Shown: positions 14,001 to 27,380 of the stretch, piece by piece
Numbering within the stretch: position 1 is the stretch's first letter
Layout: every line of letters starts with the position of its first letter
From: Megachile rotundata
Lineage: Eukaryota > Arthropoda > Insecta > Hymenoptera > Megachilidae
Direction of reading: 5' to 3'
DNA: 64,000 nt
NCBI RefSeq assembly: GCF_050947335.1
Contig: NC_134993.1
Coordinates: 9,362,001-9,426,000 of the forward strand
The notes under the pieces: model-generated
The model's input: the letters and a program-made list of their open reading frames with translations, nothing else
What the model was told of the DNA's origin: nothing
Database searches by the model: none
Made by a program: the position numbers and the translations under genes

Positions 14001-14266
14001 AAATTCAGGAATGTAGTTTAATTTTTTCAATTTACAAACTGACATATTCAAATTGATAACTTTCGAGTTCAATTGATAAGGCTCATTTCACAATTTTTAT
14101 TCACTCCTATAGTGCCATCGAAGGTCATATAGTGAGATTCAAATTCAGGAATGTAGTTTTAATTTTTTAAATTCACAAACTCTGACATATTCAAATTAAT
14201 AACTTTCAGATTCTTTATATGGCTCATTTCACAATTTTAGTGCCATCGGTCATATAGCGAGATTCC
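14001..14266. repeat. Direct tandem duplication, unit about 140 bp
   Basis: Copy 1 spans 14001-14140 and copy 2 spans 14141-14266. Both begin aaattcaggaatgtagttt and then share the blocks tgacatattcaaatt, ataacttt, ggctcatttcacaatttt, and a final block with gtgccatcg and catatag. Copy 2 has small internal deletions. The last block resembles a sequence at about 27250-27280 (cgccgaaggccatatagcg), so the unit may come from a dispersed repeat family. Confidence 0.75.
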
Positions 14267-15221
14267 AATGTACTATATTTGCGAGATTTATAGTAACCTT
14301 AAAACAGGTTTTCCTCCGCATAATATTCCCTATATAGTGCGAATAATGATACACACTGAATAAATGTAATTACAACAGCGATAGATTTAAGACTCCACCA
14401 TAACTGAACAAGTCTTAAAGAACAGTTTGAGATTCGAGGTATCTTAAAATGTTGATACTTTGAGAGTGACCTGACATATTTTTATATCCAATTAGAATTT
14501 TGACTACCACAAAAAGATCATATAATCTCATACGATGATTCGGAAATTATCTGAAAGCTTTTTACATATATGATAACTAGCAGTTATCAGATAAGTCGCA
14601 CTTTTATACTAGGAACTGTTGACAACCAGAGCCGGTCATTTACACGTTCACTCGTTCATTCATTCAATAAGCATACAAACATTAATGATGCGTACTATTT
14701 ATCTCGATATACGTTTAGCACAAATCTTTTTTTCTTCATAACAATATCAGGAGAAATTTCATTATTTTAAAATTGATTCGATTTTGTACTTTTTATAAAG
14801 GTAGGTTTTGGTAGGTCTCTGATACCCTTAAATTACGTAAAAAAATACAGTGAATATTTCATTAAGAATAAATATCTTTAATGAGCGAGCAATCGAAGAG
14901 TAAGGTACGTATTATGTTCACGTGTTACGCCGACGGTATACCTACCGCAAATTTATACAATTCTTGCGAGATCGCTAGAAGCCTGATCCGGAAAAGATCA
15001 TATGCTCGATGTTAAGTGTAACGTGCAAAATAATCCCATTAACAGTTCATTCGACTTCATTGACTTTAGGCGTTGGCGTAACTGAATAATAGCACACAGT
15101 TTCAAATTTCCAAACAGTTCTTAAATTTCCAAAATCTAATTTGCGTCATTGACCCTAGGAATAAATCTGGAGGCCAGCCCATTCTAGAAGTCCTAGTTAC
15201 GCCAATGCGCATTAAAAATGT

Positions 15222-18200
15222 TCAAGTGCTTATCGTTGTATCATCGCTCTTCTTTCCTATTAATAGAAACACGTCCATATTATCTTTCCCTTTAACATAA
15301 ACTTGGCCACGTGGTTCAAACTCGTATCGTTCTGCGAGAACATCCAAAGTATTCTTGGCCACTTGTATTCTTCCAGCGACTCCGGTCGAATCCATTCTGG
15401 ATGCTATATTTACAGCGTCGCCCCAAATATCATAGTACAACTTCGTAGCTCCAATCACGCCAGCGGTAACGTCTCCATAATTAAAGCCGATTCTCAAGAT
15501 CAATTTAAAGCCTAACAAATCTCGGTTGAAGTCATTTATTACCTTGTGCATCGCCATAGCAAAGTCTATCAATTGAAAAAGATGCGTATACTCGTGTTCA
15601 CCTTGTTGTCTGACTTGTGGGTTCAAACCACTCGCTGCCATAAAGGTGCTACCGATCGTTTTGATCTTCTCCACGTTCGAGAATTCTGGTTTTTCTAGCA
15701 GTTCGTCGAAGTCGCCGATTAACTCGTTCAGCACACGCAGATATTCTTTACCTCCTAGATAAGACTCGTCGTAGAGCTCGTTGAAATTTACTATACTTGC
15801 AAATATAATGCCCACAGCCTTGTGATTCTGCGAATACTTGGCGGTGGTCTTCAACTGGTCGGCTACGTATTTTGGTATAATATTATGCAGAAGCCAATCG
15901 GCTTGATTTTTCATAGACTGCACGCGACTTTTATCGCGGGCAGCCACCGCGTTCCCGTGAAAACTTAACCTATAACTGATCTCGAACTCACGGTTTAAGA
16001 ACCAAACTAGCAGAAGCAGAAGTATCATGTCTAAAAAAATCTCGGAGTTGTACAATCTTTCGTTGTATCGGATTTCTACCTCCCGTTGCCTCATGAAAGC
16101 AGTTTTACTTTCATTAAATTGACGACCCATTGAAGGAGGTAGATAATGCACTGAACTATTGGCGAGTTGGGTACCAAGATTTTTTTGACTGTATGATACC
16201 TGATTCACTATGAGAAAAAGAAATAGCACACCCATGAATGTTACAAGAAAATTCTTCATCCAGCAGTTCAGTTGCGTGAAATTACAAAAGTGGACCAGAC
16301 CGACGAAGATCAAGTAGCCGTAGTAATATTCGAAATTGTTCAAACTATGAAAGTTGCTACATGTATAGTTGAGAAGAATAGAAATGATCGGTAACCCGAC
16401 TAGGATTGCACCGCAGATGTGCCAAGGGTACCATTGTAAGAAAAACTTAAATAACTGTTGCGTCAACGTCCCATGGATCATATTCGGATACAACAGTTGA
16501 CGAACACAAAGCGACACAGCTATAATTTGGATGGTGGTGGCACATACAAAAAATATCATGTAGTATAAAGTTGGCTCGCAAAGTAAGAAAAGCGAGACTG
16601 AAACGGCAGTGTAAACTAATGCCGATATTAAAATATCAAAGTACGTGTTGAATCTCGAGGTAGCCAAGGTGGGTGGGTTGCCACTGATACATTCGCTAAC
16701 CTTGTGAGCATTCTCTCTGTACTCCTTTTCCATTTCTTTGTTCTTGAAGAAAAGTGTCAAACTCGATAGTGGCGGCTTCACGAAGTATGACCGTTGAGAA
16801 CTGACGTTGTCTTGAACGCACCTTCCATAAAAAACAAAATTATGTTACTTATGAAACAAGATTTCTTTAATGGTCATTGGTGTAATTAAAATTTTTGTTT
16901 TAAGTCTCCTAATTTTACTAATGACATCAACGTATCACCAGATCTACTCTGATCCTAACCTAGATCCTAACCTACACCAATGATAAAAGTTATACAATTT
17001 AGTCACCTGATTAACTGTAAATCGGACTGTTTTCTTAACTTATGAAAACATGCACCAAAGGTATCCGTGACTGCTGGTGGAAACGGATAAGGCGGTACCG
17101 AGGACGATGGCTCTTGGACAGAGTTTAACGTCGAACTAGACGTATAATAGCCACTCACTCTGTGTGCTAATAAGTCTCCTTGAGCCATACCATTCATCAT
17201 AAACAGCTAAAATGTGAAAATTAACTGCAGGGGGAAAAGATGTATGCTGATATTGCTGTTCATTGAAATTTTAGAATTAAAATGTTTTTCAAATAATATA
17301 TAATATAAATATGTATACCTGTTGCTGTATACTGCTACGCCTGCTATTACTTCTGATTCCAGAATCTTTTCTACTACACATAGAAGAGGCACGACTGAGT
17401 GGCTCTTGACCAGATAATAAAGGACTAGAAGGTACAGGATTTGGATCCATTTCAACATCATTTTGAGATGTGTTCTGTAAAGAAATTTGACTTATATACA
17501 AACAAGATAATATGATTTATAGTTAAAATAAGAATATTTTTAACGTGATTTTGACCTGCCTAAATCCATTACGATCTTCGTACGAATGAGATTCAGTTTT
17601 TGTTCTTTCAGCAATAATTGCTTTAGCTTCCTCCATTTCTAAGGGAGTCATTTCTTCGGTAGTTCGTTGTCTTTGTAAATATCTCCAAGGTTTATTCCGT
17701 AACTTTTTTTTTCCGTAACTAGCAACGGATGTTGGACTTTTATTTGCAGTTTCCTTTTCATCCATTGTATCAGTATCGCCGTTTTCGGAATCTAGAATAC
17801 TTGGTAAAGAATTCGCTTTCATTCTATAATTACTTGGATTAGTAACCATATGGAGATAGTGATACTTTGATTTAGACTGACTATTACATGAGGCCAAACG
17901 ATGACGTGACTGCATCAAAGGCGATATACTTTTCGGAGATGTGATATTCATTATAAATTGATTAGTAAAATCTGATCTTCGACCTTTGATGAAATACGTT
18001 TTAATACCTGAAAAGGAAAACATCTTAATTCCTGCAAAACTGGAATGTATATTTTTTAATATAATAATATTAATAGTAATACCATTTATTAATTCTCCAT
18101 CTTCAGTGATATATCGATCATCAAGAAAACTTAATGTATTCTCACTTAAATGAACTCTTCCTGGTTTTCCTGTGCTTTCTAATTTATTTGCCAAACTAAC

Positions 18201-20206
18201 ATCATTAGACCAAACATCGAACTTGAATCGTTTAGTACCTACAATTCCACAGAGCACAGTTCCAGTATGTACTCCAACTCTCATGTTAACACCCTCTCTC
18301 CTTTCAATATCAAATTGTTTTATAGCTTCTATCATAGCTGTTATAAAAACACATAAAAATTATTCTTCGTACACATGTTTATACAATGTGATACAGAAAG
18401 TAATATACCTAGTCCCATTTCAATGCAACATTTTGCATGGTCAGATCTTGGCTCTGGACATCCACTTACACAATAATAACAGTCTCCCAATGTAGAAATT
18501 TTCTCGCATCCATGATGTTCGCACAGATCATCGAATCTTTCGAAAAGATCATTTAAAATGCCTACCAATTCTTCTGCAGTCTTATTCGAACTCATTCGTG
18601 TAAATCCAACAATATCAGCGAACAAAATACTAACATTTTCCATTGAATGCATGTTAAATGGTCGAAATAATGAACGGATATCCGTGTTATTGGACGGTAT
18701 TGATCCTTTCTTCAAAGAATCCTCGCGCTCTCTTTCACGCTCGCTTTCTTCCATTAACCAATCCGCAACTTTAGGCGGCATCACAGAGTGAATCATCTTT
18801 TCTTTAAGCTGTTTCTCCATTTCTAATTGACGCCGGACTAATAAAGATTGGCCGACCTTCATAAACGTACCACGCATTCTTACAAAAGTCATTATTAAAA
18901 TATGTATACCTATCAGATGAATGCAAACTTGCATTAAAATTCTTATCCCAAGGCTTGTAGAAAAATAATTGTCGTCCGAAAATGATTGATTAGATATGTT
19001 GCTACTTAAAAAATAATTTGACATTTCACCGTTCTTACGGGTAAATACAGTTCCTCCCAATATCGAAGTTGCATCGTTTATATCTTTGGAAATTAAATCA
19101 TTAGAAGAAGCATTTACAGTGGAATTATGAATATTAACTATTGTCGATACTACATTGGAATTTATATTATTTAGAATTCCAAATGCTTTTCCAAGCATGG
19201 GTTCTTGATTAGACAAGTTCATTCCAAGAACAGATAACAATTTTGAATCTTGGGAATACGACATTGTTTTCATAGTTGTAGTTATATATTCGTTGTTATC
19301 TTGCATCACACTTGAAAATTGACTATTATTAAAATTTCTCAAAGAAGAATACATAGCTGTTGATAATTTCCTGTAGTCTATTATCGTATCATTCTCTGTA
19401 GAAATATTTGGTAACGTGAGTTCACTGAAAAACTTCTCTCTTGCAGCTTTAGTACCATATAAATAGGCAGTTAAAAATTCAAATAGAACAGAATAAACTG
19501 TTGATATTCCCAAACAGGCATAGAGTGGCATTGGCAACACAGTGTAAATTAACAACAGAATTTCTGAACATAGAGCGAAATGTCCAACTAGAGTTAGGCC
19601 ATCTATATAAGGTGGAACTATTGTAAGGAAAAGTAATGACAAAATGCAAAGTATGAATGCAACTCCTAGTGAAGTTTGCAGCACACACTTTTGGTAATAA
19701 TCGGTATGCGTTAGATATAAAACTGCTGATACCATTATTCCAACGGTACTAAAAATTGCTGCTATAGCTGGCCATGTTGTAGTACTATGCTCTGTTCCAA
19801 TTACAACAAAATATGTCAACCATGACAAAGAAACTAGCAAGATATATGTTAGGGCATACCTAAAATGATACACATTAATGTAACATTTACTATGCGAATA
19901 GAATAAACAATATTTTACTATGTACCGAAATCTTAATCTTATTTGTGGAAAGGCACTTCTTCTAAATTGTTCTTCAAGTATTTCTGAATCAAATTTAGGG
20001 TTCCACCAAGACCTTGAGGCAGCACGCTCAAATGGTACTGGAAGGCTAATTCCACAACATCCGAGTCCCTGACCACTGTGTGCCAAATATGTTTGTATAT
20101 ATGGTGCCAAAGATATATGGATTTCATCCGTAGCATCTTCGCTATCATCCTTAGCTCTCGTAAAACTAACAGATGAGCTTCGTTTTCGATTTAAAGAAGA
20201 AGTCAT
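15222..20206 (-). CDS. Ac13E: Adenylyl cyclase, type 9-like (Ac13E)
   Basis: Membrane adenylyl cyclase that makes cAMP from ATP. Exons in transcription order: 20206-19926, 19859-18409, 18337-18083, 18007-17556, 17474-17319, 17206-17007, 16821-15222. All have GT/AG ends with matched phases, giving 1464 aa (human ADCY9 1353; Drosophila Ac13E longer). Order of parts: cytosolic N-terminus (ISLAPYIQTYLAHSGQGLGCC); first six-helix membrane set from exon 2; C1 catalytic domain about residues 500-690 with the metal-binding aspartates in LFADIVGF and GDCYYCVSG; a long Ser-rich C1b linker; second membrane set about 985-1190; and C2 about 1265-1455 with the DIWGDAVNIASRMDSTG motif. The frame is also open through the 66-bp intron between exons 1 and 2, so it is not stop-protected. 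The start ATG has an acceptor-like site just upstream (ttctag|cgatac), so a 5' UTR exon is likely near 20550-20650. Confidence 0.95.
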
Positions 20207-21384
20207 ACTTGTTACTGAAGTATCGCTAGAAGAGATGAATACAATAGAAAAATAGATGAATTATGATAAACTATTTTGCAGATTTAATGTATACATTCTT
20301 ATGGGATAAACAGTATAATTAAATTAACTGCAGAATATCTTATACAAAATAATGATTTTATGTAATAATTAAATTACTAACTATGTGTTCATTTTTTAAT
20401 AATTTTATATTCAAATATGTATATACACCTGTTTTAATTAATAATAAGGTAGCGACAAATAATTTATTTCAAATTACAGTGTTTTTTAACAACGTTCAAA
20501 TATACATTATTTTCGTAATAAACAAATACAGTTGCTCTACGATAAAAAACTTACAATCAGTCAATTCGCCTTGATCACTGGCGAAATCGCCAAAAAAACT
20601 AAGGAAATCATTTTCCCCGTTGACATCGGAGATTCCTCACGAGATCAGCTCGCCTCAAAAAGTGCCATTTTCGTTTTCGGTTTTTTTGTGTGATATTCTC
20701 AGCTCTTGTGAGAACAATTAACGTTACGAACACAGTTATAACCTAAAGTAAATTCTTCGTAGTAGATTAATAATTGTATATCATTAAAAATTGTTACTCA
20801 AACGTTTAGAATTTTCTTTTCTATAATACACCATGGCCATCTTGATTCTATCGATGACAGCGCCCACAACCTGAAGGCGCTCATGCATAAGATTTATTAT
20901 TTGTTCAACGAGAAATCGTCGTATGTTTTCTCTAGGGAAAATGACAACATAGAGAAAAGTTTCTCTACTATTCGCTACAGTATTTGACAGTTGGTACGCA
21001 GCTTTTTTCCCTACAGCGCCATTTTCCCTAGGAGAAGCCAGTTTTGCTCGGTAGTGGATAACAAACTTTGTGCATAATAAAGTAATGAACTGAATTGAAT
21101 GTTACGGAAACCGACACACGATATGAACAAATATTTAGTGCGACGTTCAAGATATTGTGATTTAAAACGTTCGAAAGATTAACACTATATGCGTAAATCT
21201 TGAGTGTTAAGAACTGATATTATTTCTATAACATAACAACATTGGATCTAAACAGAGTTATGTCATTAAAAAATATTTTATGATTATAATAGATATAACA
21301 GATAGCTATGTTTTATAAGTTACGACTATTTGAATTTACTTAACAATAATAAGGAAAATACATAACAAATAAAAGGATTAAAAA
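20207..21384. promoter_or_regulatory. Divergent upstream region of Ac13E and Taf12
   Basis: Just under 1.2 kb separates the two start codons. It is AT-rich except for a slightly GC-richer core at about 20570-20710 and 20860-21060. These are the likeliest places for the two transcription starts and the 5' UTR exon of the cyclase. No coding region is visible. Confidence 0.4.
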
Positions 21385-22275
21385 ATGTCACAACAAACAG
21401 CTCTTGTACAAACTACCAATACAGGATCGGACATAACACCTGTACTTGGCAGTTTACAATCAATAGGGCCAAATACTCAGGCATCGTCTAATGTTCCTAA
21501 TATACAGGGTGGTAATACAGTGGTACAGATATTGCAGCCTCAGAATCAGTCTCAGCAGGCACAGTTTGTATCTCAATCACCAAAACAATCTGTACAACCA
21601 TCCACACAGCAGCAACAACAACCACAACAACACCAAAGTTCTTTTAATGATTTTCCTCAGGTATTTATTTTAATTTTTCATTTATATATACATTGTTTTT
21701 CTATGAAGTTATAATGTTAGATTAATACAAAACCAAAATTTCAACAAATTATTATAAGGTCATAAAACCATAATACTTATAAACTTTCCTACTTATTTAA
21801 TCTTTTATTATTTTGATTCTAGTTTCTAACTAAAACACGATTGCAAGATCTTGTAAAAGAAGTAGACCCTACTGAACAGCTAGATGAAGAAGTCGAAGAA
21901 ATGCTTTTACAACTGGCAGATGATTTTGTAGAAACAACTGTAAATGCAGCATGTTTATTAGCTAAGCATCGTCATGCTAACACTGTAGAAGTGAAAGATG
22001 TGCAATTACATTTAGGTAAATAATTTAAAACTAAATAGCAAAATGAATATTTTTTTTATATATAATATATTTAATCAAATTAATTTACTATAATAATTAA
22101 TCCATAAGTCAAATTTTATATAAGGTTTTGTTATGTATGTTTTTTAGAAAGAAATTGGAATATGTGGATCCCTGGTTTTGGTACAGATGAGGTACGGCCA
22201 TACAAGCGAGCAACAGTTACAGAAGCACACAAACAAAGATTGGCGCTTATACGAAAATCAATAAAAAAATATTAG
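21385..22275 (+). CDS. Taf12: TFIID subunit 12
   Basis: Histone-fold subunit of the general transcription factor TFIID and of SAGA; pairs with TAF4 (or ADA1 in SAGA) in an H2A/H2B-like dimer. Exons 21385-21660, 21823-22015, 22148-22275 give 198 aa. Residues 1-92 form a low-complexity Gln/Ser/Thr-rich N-terminus ending in a run of Gln and Pro. Residues 93-160 are the conserved histone fold (LTKTRLQDLVKEVDP; EEVEEMLLQLADDFVE; CLLAKHRHANTVEVKDVQLH). The C-terminus carries the family signature NWNMWIPGFG followed by KRATVTEAHKQRLALIRK. The start is ATG in an A-rich context (aaaaaATG). A 5' UTR intron cannot be excluded. Confidence 0.96.
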
Positions 22276-23250
22276 TCTTCCAATGTTTTTCATCTCATGT
22301 TGTTATGTTATCATTAAGTGACGCTTTTTTTTATATTTTCGTGACTATATTAACATACATCATTGATATTTGTAAGAGAATGAGAATTACAAATATATAC
22401 ATAGTTTTTGTAACATATAATTTCAGGTATGTATGAAATGATTTGGAAATTAAAATATTATTCTTAAAAGGAATTCGTGATTATTCAAATATAAATGTGA
22501 ATATAAAGAATAGAGATAAATTAAGTATTGTATAGAATTTTTTGTAAGTTGACGTTTCTTGTTAAAAGTATGTTAGTTTTTATCCAATTTTCAAACACAG
22601 AAATGAAATTCATAATTAAAATCAGTTAAGTACACTTTGGTGCAATATAAGATTCTTTTAACTAAGGAAGCGTATAAGATTATAGTTTTTACTATTTGCT
22701 TCTGATTTTAAAAGATGAAATACAAATTTCAAGACTTACAAGTTTTCTTATTTTAAAAATTTCTGATTTCCTATGGTTCCAAATATCTGCTCTTCAAATT
22801 TACAAACTTTCAAATCTATAAATAACCAAATTTTCAAAAGCTTAAACAAATTAATTAATAAATCTAAAGATTCTCCAATTCTCAAGGTTTTTTCTGAAAT
22901 GTTAAATTCTGAAACTTTTAAATCTGAAGAACCAACAAATGGTACAGTCCTTTAACAGAATTCAAATGACACAGCAGTTGATACACATTACCGACCGCTG
23001 AAAAGTCAGAATTTAATCGGTATATATTATCGACAATGGAATAGCAGGAATTCTTTTCGTTCAGAATCCGTTTTTTCATTATCCATTCCCCTACGTATTG
23101 AAGCAAAGGAACTTCACAGTAAAAATCAAAATTTGATATACATTAGTCTTAAAAAAGTAATTATAAGAAAATCCAAAAAGAATTAATTTGTGGTGCATAA
23201 AAGTTTACGTATAAACAATATAAATTCCATGAACAAGTTTTATAAAATAC
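22276..23250. other. Taf12 3' UTR and intergenic DNA
   Basis: AT-rich, no supported coding region. Around 22740-22950 a loosely repeating run of caaatttncaaa-type phrases resembles the satellites found near nkd. An AATAAA lies at 22857-22862 but is far from the Taf12 stop, so its use is doubtful. Confidence 0.4.
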
Positions 23251-23254
23251 ATAT

Positions 23255-24500
23255 TAAAACGTGCACAGCGGCAGAAGCCGAATGGCTTCGCGCGTGGCTG
23301 CGTCTAATGTTCTAAATCGTACTCCGCCTGACTCGGAAGCACAAGGTTCTTCAAAGTCGTCTGAACTTCGTCGAACCGTAAGTCGGTCCATTCAGCGTTT
23401 CGCTCGAAAAAGATCGTCGATCGTACGTGATACGGAAGAGGCCACGGGCATCCACGCGTTCAAGGTATCGGGCATAAAGAGCCGGCGAGCGAAACGAGCC
23501 GCTTTAGTTGTAATGCGGATCACGGAGCATTATTTATTAATAGCAAAGCTGGTGTGGCCGGCTGAAGGGAGTGGCAGTGCCATGCTAAAGCGAGCGCGAC
23601 AGCACCAGATCGTGGAACGGATCTTCGGATCTGTTCCCCTCTTCCTCTATCCTTGCTTCCCTCCTTTCCTCTATCTCGTTCTCGCTCGCTCGCGACCCAT
23701 CTCTGTTTCCTATTTTCCTCTTTCTCCGTTGCGCACGCCGCGCTTTCTCGTTCTCTTTGCTCGCTACCCCTCTTTTTCTGCCCGTTCCGTCTCCCTCTAA
23801 CACGGACGCGCCTCTTCGTCGGTCGCACCATATGTTTCTCGGGTCTCCCAGTGTTTTTCGCCCTTCCCCCATCGCGCCGTGGCGCACCATTCGTCCGGCA
23901 TTGCTCAAGCTTTCTCTTTCCGCTTCTCTTCCTTCTTGCTCCGTATCACGCTACCTTACCGGTTGGCTCGCTTTTATCCATTGTCTCTCTCCCGTTCCTT
24001 TGCCCGGTCGCATTGTCGCGCTCCTGCTCGCGAGACAGCACGCCGTTGTAGGAGAGTGGATGAACGCTTTGTCGGCGCCCGCGGCTGAGATCAAAAGCGC
24101 CGACCGCTTCCTCCTCCCCCCGCCCCCGCCAATCCCCTCCGACTCGAACGGGCCGTAATCCAGCCATGGCCCCCCTCCTCTCCCCATTCTCCCGTCCCCC
24201 CCTCTCCACGTCGACCGACGAATCCATCCAGTAAAGGTACCCATAAACGCTCAGTCCCGGACTGTTCTGGCCTGATGAGAGAAAAATCTGTGACGGGTAG
24301 CAACCACACACGTTCACCACCGGTTTGTCGGCCGTTGATTAACCATCCGCGGAAAAATAGAACAGGAAACACCGATAACGATAATAAACCACTTCTGCCG
24401 AGGGTTGATCACGAAAACCCTGATACGGAATATGCGCGGGTAATACAGAGGTGTCTTACGAAGCGATATAATTTTTATGGAAATGGGTGAAGGGTCCGCG
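23255..24500 (+). other. GC-rich CpG-dense island; possible promoter or unassigned exon
   Basis: Base composition switches sharply from AT-rich to GC-rich. Open frames run on both strands, as expected in CG-rich DNA. The most protein-like is on plus from ATG 23282: Ser/Arg-rich, RTPPDSEAQGSSKSSELRRT, after which a strong donor context (gaacc|gtaagtcgg) occurs near 23378. From 23640 to 24000 it is a CT-rich tract. I do not recognise the peptide. It could be a distal first exon of nkd, a non-coding RNA exon or just a promoter island. Confidence 0.3.
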
Positions 24501-24779
24501 TTGATTGGGGAGACCGTTTGTTTTTGCGGCGAACAGTACGAGAATACATTAAGATAATTCGCGGTTGGATTTGTTATTTCTTCGGTGATGTTTGGTCGGA
24601 TCGATTCGTACTTTTAATTATACCGCACTGTAGTATATCATTCGAATTTTTTAGTTTTATTGTTGAACTAGTCCTTTTGGGTGCGGGTTTATCAGGAACG
24701 GATTGGCTGCTTTGGGGCCCGCGTTTAGTTGTTTTGGTACCTCCTGTACGTGGTATTTGAAATATTAATAAAATGAACT

Positions 24780-25160
24780 TTTAGATTTCGGAATAGAATT
24801 TATTGATTGTTCAATTTTTGTATTTTGGATCTTTCAGATTTTGGAATTTTGAAACATTAAATTTTGAAATTCTGTAACTTTGAGACTTCTGTTTACAATT
24901 TTGAAAATTCAAGGTTTTAGATTTTTAGGATCTTGAGACTCAAAAATTTTTGACTTTAGAACTCTAGGTTGTTAGAACTTCAGAACCTCAAAATTTAAAA
25001 TTTGAAATGTTTAAATTTTGAGATGTTAAAATTTTACAATCTTAAATTTGTGGTACTATAAATTTAAAAATTATTTTAATTTTAAAATTATACCACAATT
25101 ATTTTACCTTTCTAATTTTTCAGATTTAAAAATTTGTTAACTGTAAGACTCAAAAATATG
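24780..25160. repeat. AT-rich low-complexity satellite (ttttgaaattt type)
   Basis: Irregular short-period sequence of phrases such as ttttggaattttgaaa, with G but hardly any C on the plus strand in its first half. It is one of about nine such tracts in the window. Confidence 0.6.
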
Positions 25161-26560
25161 ATTTTTGCCCCACCTCCTCTTAATTAAGTAATTATATCGT
25201 TAAGATAAATCGATATAACGATTTCTTATAGAAGAGACGTCTATCATTCGCGAAAAAGAGTAAATCGAAAGCAACATCAGAGTTGCCTCTTTCTCGGCAC
25301 CGCCGGTTGCTGCCACGGTTGCTGTTGCTTCTGATGCTCGCGGCAAAACTGTATTATAGCCTTTCCCGTCGTGCTCTGTCGTACGACGTCCTCTTTTGCC
25401 GATCTTCGACGATATCTTGCGATAAATATACGCGCCGCTCTTTTTACGCGTTACTGCCTAATTAGCGTAATTATAAGATCCGGTCGTGGACCTTCTTCCC
25501 TCCCTTATCTCTTCTTCTCCCTCCTTCGCTTCCTTTCTCTTCCTGTTTTTCTCCGGACGGTCCAGGGAGGAGATTAAATGTTTTTAAAACCTACTGCTTC
25601 GATCGTGCATTTTGAAACATTGTCACGAAATCGTAAAAAGTTCAAGGATACCAACATAAATGCGTGAGTACTGTTTTCTTTAAAATTCTACAACCGACAT
25701 TTATAGACAAACTATTTTATGTATATTTCTTTGGAACACTTTTTCAATTACTGTCAACTTAACAGTGAGTAAAATATATTTATATAAATATATTCTTAAC
25801 TTTTTAAATAAGTTTTTCTAACTTAAAGAGATTAATCTAAATATTTGTAGTTACTATTCAAAAAATCTTTTTCTAACCTTAAACTGTCATCCCTTAGAGG
25901 TTAAACATACTAAAAATATGTTTATACATAATTACTACTAAATTCACTCAATACTAGTTAATTTATTTTGTATGTTTGAAAGTTTTACTACAAAGTGATG
26001 TAAAGTTTTCTTTTAATTTTTAAAAAGTACGGCGTCACCATAACCTAGTAACACCATAACCTCTTATTAAACAGTAAAATGTTCGAATACATTTGAAATA
26101 ATAACTGTGAATAGTTTAGCTGTGTTTCTGTAGTGGTAGGATGTAGAACTGGAATTACTGATCGAATGTCATTATACAAAAAAAGATTGCAAAAAGTAGG
26201 AAACATGCAGTGACAACGTAGAGTACCCGTCGACACGGCGATGGATGAGTTCGTCGATGACTACTGCACTGATAATGCTATAAATGCAGCAGATATCGTG
26301 CAAGGCATCGCAAACACTGGGAGACGATCGTATCAAGATCATTATCTGTGACGCTTGAAAGACAAAGTTGCGCCTAAGTTGAAGTGTCGTTTGATAAGGC
26401 CGATCGAGATAACGAGACGGTAGCGACGGAAAACTAGGATAAGAAATATTTACATTGTTTGGTCGAGATTAGTTTTTAATGAACCGCTCGGAATCACGGA
26501 AAAACAAACATTGCTGACTTCATGACTAACGAAGGAAATTACTAGAATGTTTTATTTTAG
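25161..26560. other. Intergenic DNA with a small GC-rich patch
   Basis: A GC-richer patch at 25230-25570 (many CG and CT runs) lies between AT-rich stretches. No coding region or recognised RNA. The short ORFs here lack any motif I know. Confidence 0.4.
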
Positions 26561-26589
26561 TAATGAAAGTTACTAAAATTATTTTTAAG

Positions 26590-26905
26590 AAGGGAATTTT
26601 TAATTTTTAAATTTGGAAATTTTCAACTTTACAAATTTGAAAATTCAGAGATACTAAATTTAGGGAGATAGAAATTTTAAATTTTCAAAAGCAGTGAATT
26701 TTTAATTTTCAAATTAGGAATGTACAACTTTACAAATTTGAAAATTCAGAGATTCTAAGTTTAGGGAAATAGAAATTTTAGATTTTCAAATGCAGAGAAT
26801 TTTTAATTTTTAAATTTAGAAATTTTCAACTTTACAAATTTGAAATTTGGAAATTCAGAGATTCTACATTTAGGAAAATAGAAATTTTAGATTTTCACAT
26901 GCATT
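26590..26905. repeat. Tandem repeat, unit about 102 bp, three copies
   Basis: The block caactttacaaatttgaaa recurs at 26624, 26725 and 26827 (spacings 101 and 102 bp). Each copy is followed by attcagagatnct, then ttaggga/gaaatagaaatttta and ttttcaaangcag. Copies are highly similar but not identical. Confidence 0.8.
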
Positions 26906-27150
26906 CATTTCCAAATTTAAGTCCTCAAATTTTCAACTTAGGAATTTTTACTAATTTTATAATTTGCTGGTTTTTTTAATTTAGTAATTTAAAATGTACA
27001 AATTTTCAAATTTTTAAATTGTTAATTGAGTAGTTCTTAATTTACAACCTTAAAAAATTTAAATTTTCAAATTTGAAAATTTTAAATCTTTAAATTTATA
27101 AAAGCAAGAATTTGAAAATTTCAAATTTCCTATTTTACAAATTAGAGATC
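26906..27150. repeat. AT-rich low-complexity satellite following the 102-bp repeats
   Basis: Degenerate aaattttcaaattt phrases without a clear long period. It continues the 102-bp repeat array and is probably of the same origin. Confidence 0.5.
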
Positions 27151-27380
27151 TTGCAGTTTTGAGATGTTGGAATACACATCAACGCTAAAGTACTGTTTTG
27201 ATGGAATTCCATTGGTATGGTCTATCACAATATTTTCAGCTACTGCAATTTCGCCGAAGGCCATATAGCGGGACTCTGCTATGCCTACAATAAACAGTAA
27301 GCAAACAACTCAAATCATGAGAAGACAGAAAATGTGTCACCACATTTAAATGCGTCAAATATAAAAAAATAATTCTATGA

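Larger units (their letters stand above)
12022..15221. other. Exportin-5 3' UTR and intergenic DNA up to the cyclase stop
   Basis: No convincing coding region on either strand. A poly(A) signal AATAAA lies at 12276-12281. A degenerate purine-pyrimidine microsatellite of TG/TATG steps lies near 12450-12500. A tandem duplication occupies 14001-14266 (separate entry). The rest is AT-rich with only short random ORFs. The 3' UTR of the minus-strand cyclase must lie in the right part, but I could not pick a poly(A) site for it. Confidence 0.5.

Noticed and set aside
23520..24372. Several overlapping open frames on both strands
   Set aside because: Long frames in all directions are expected in a CG-rich, stop-poor island; none has a known motif except the weak plus-strand candidate reported separately.
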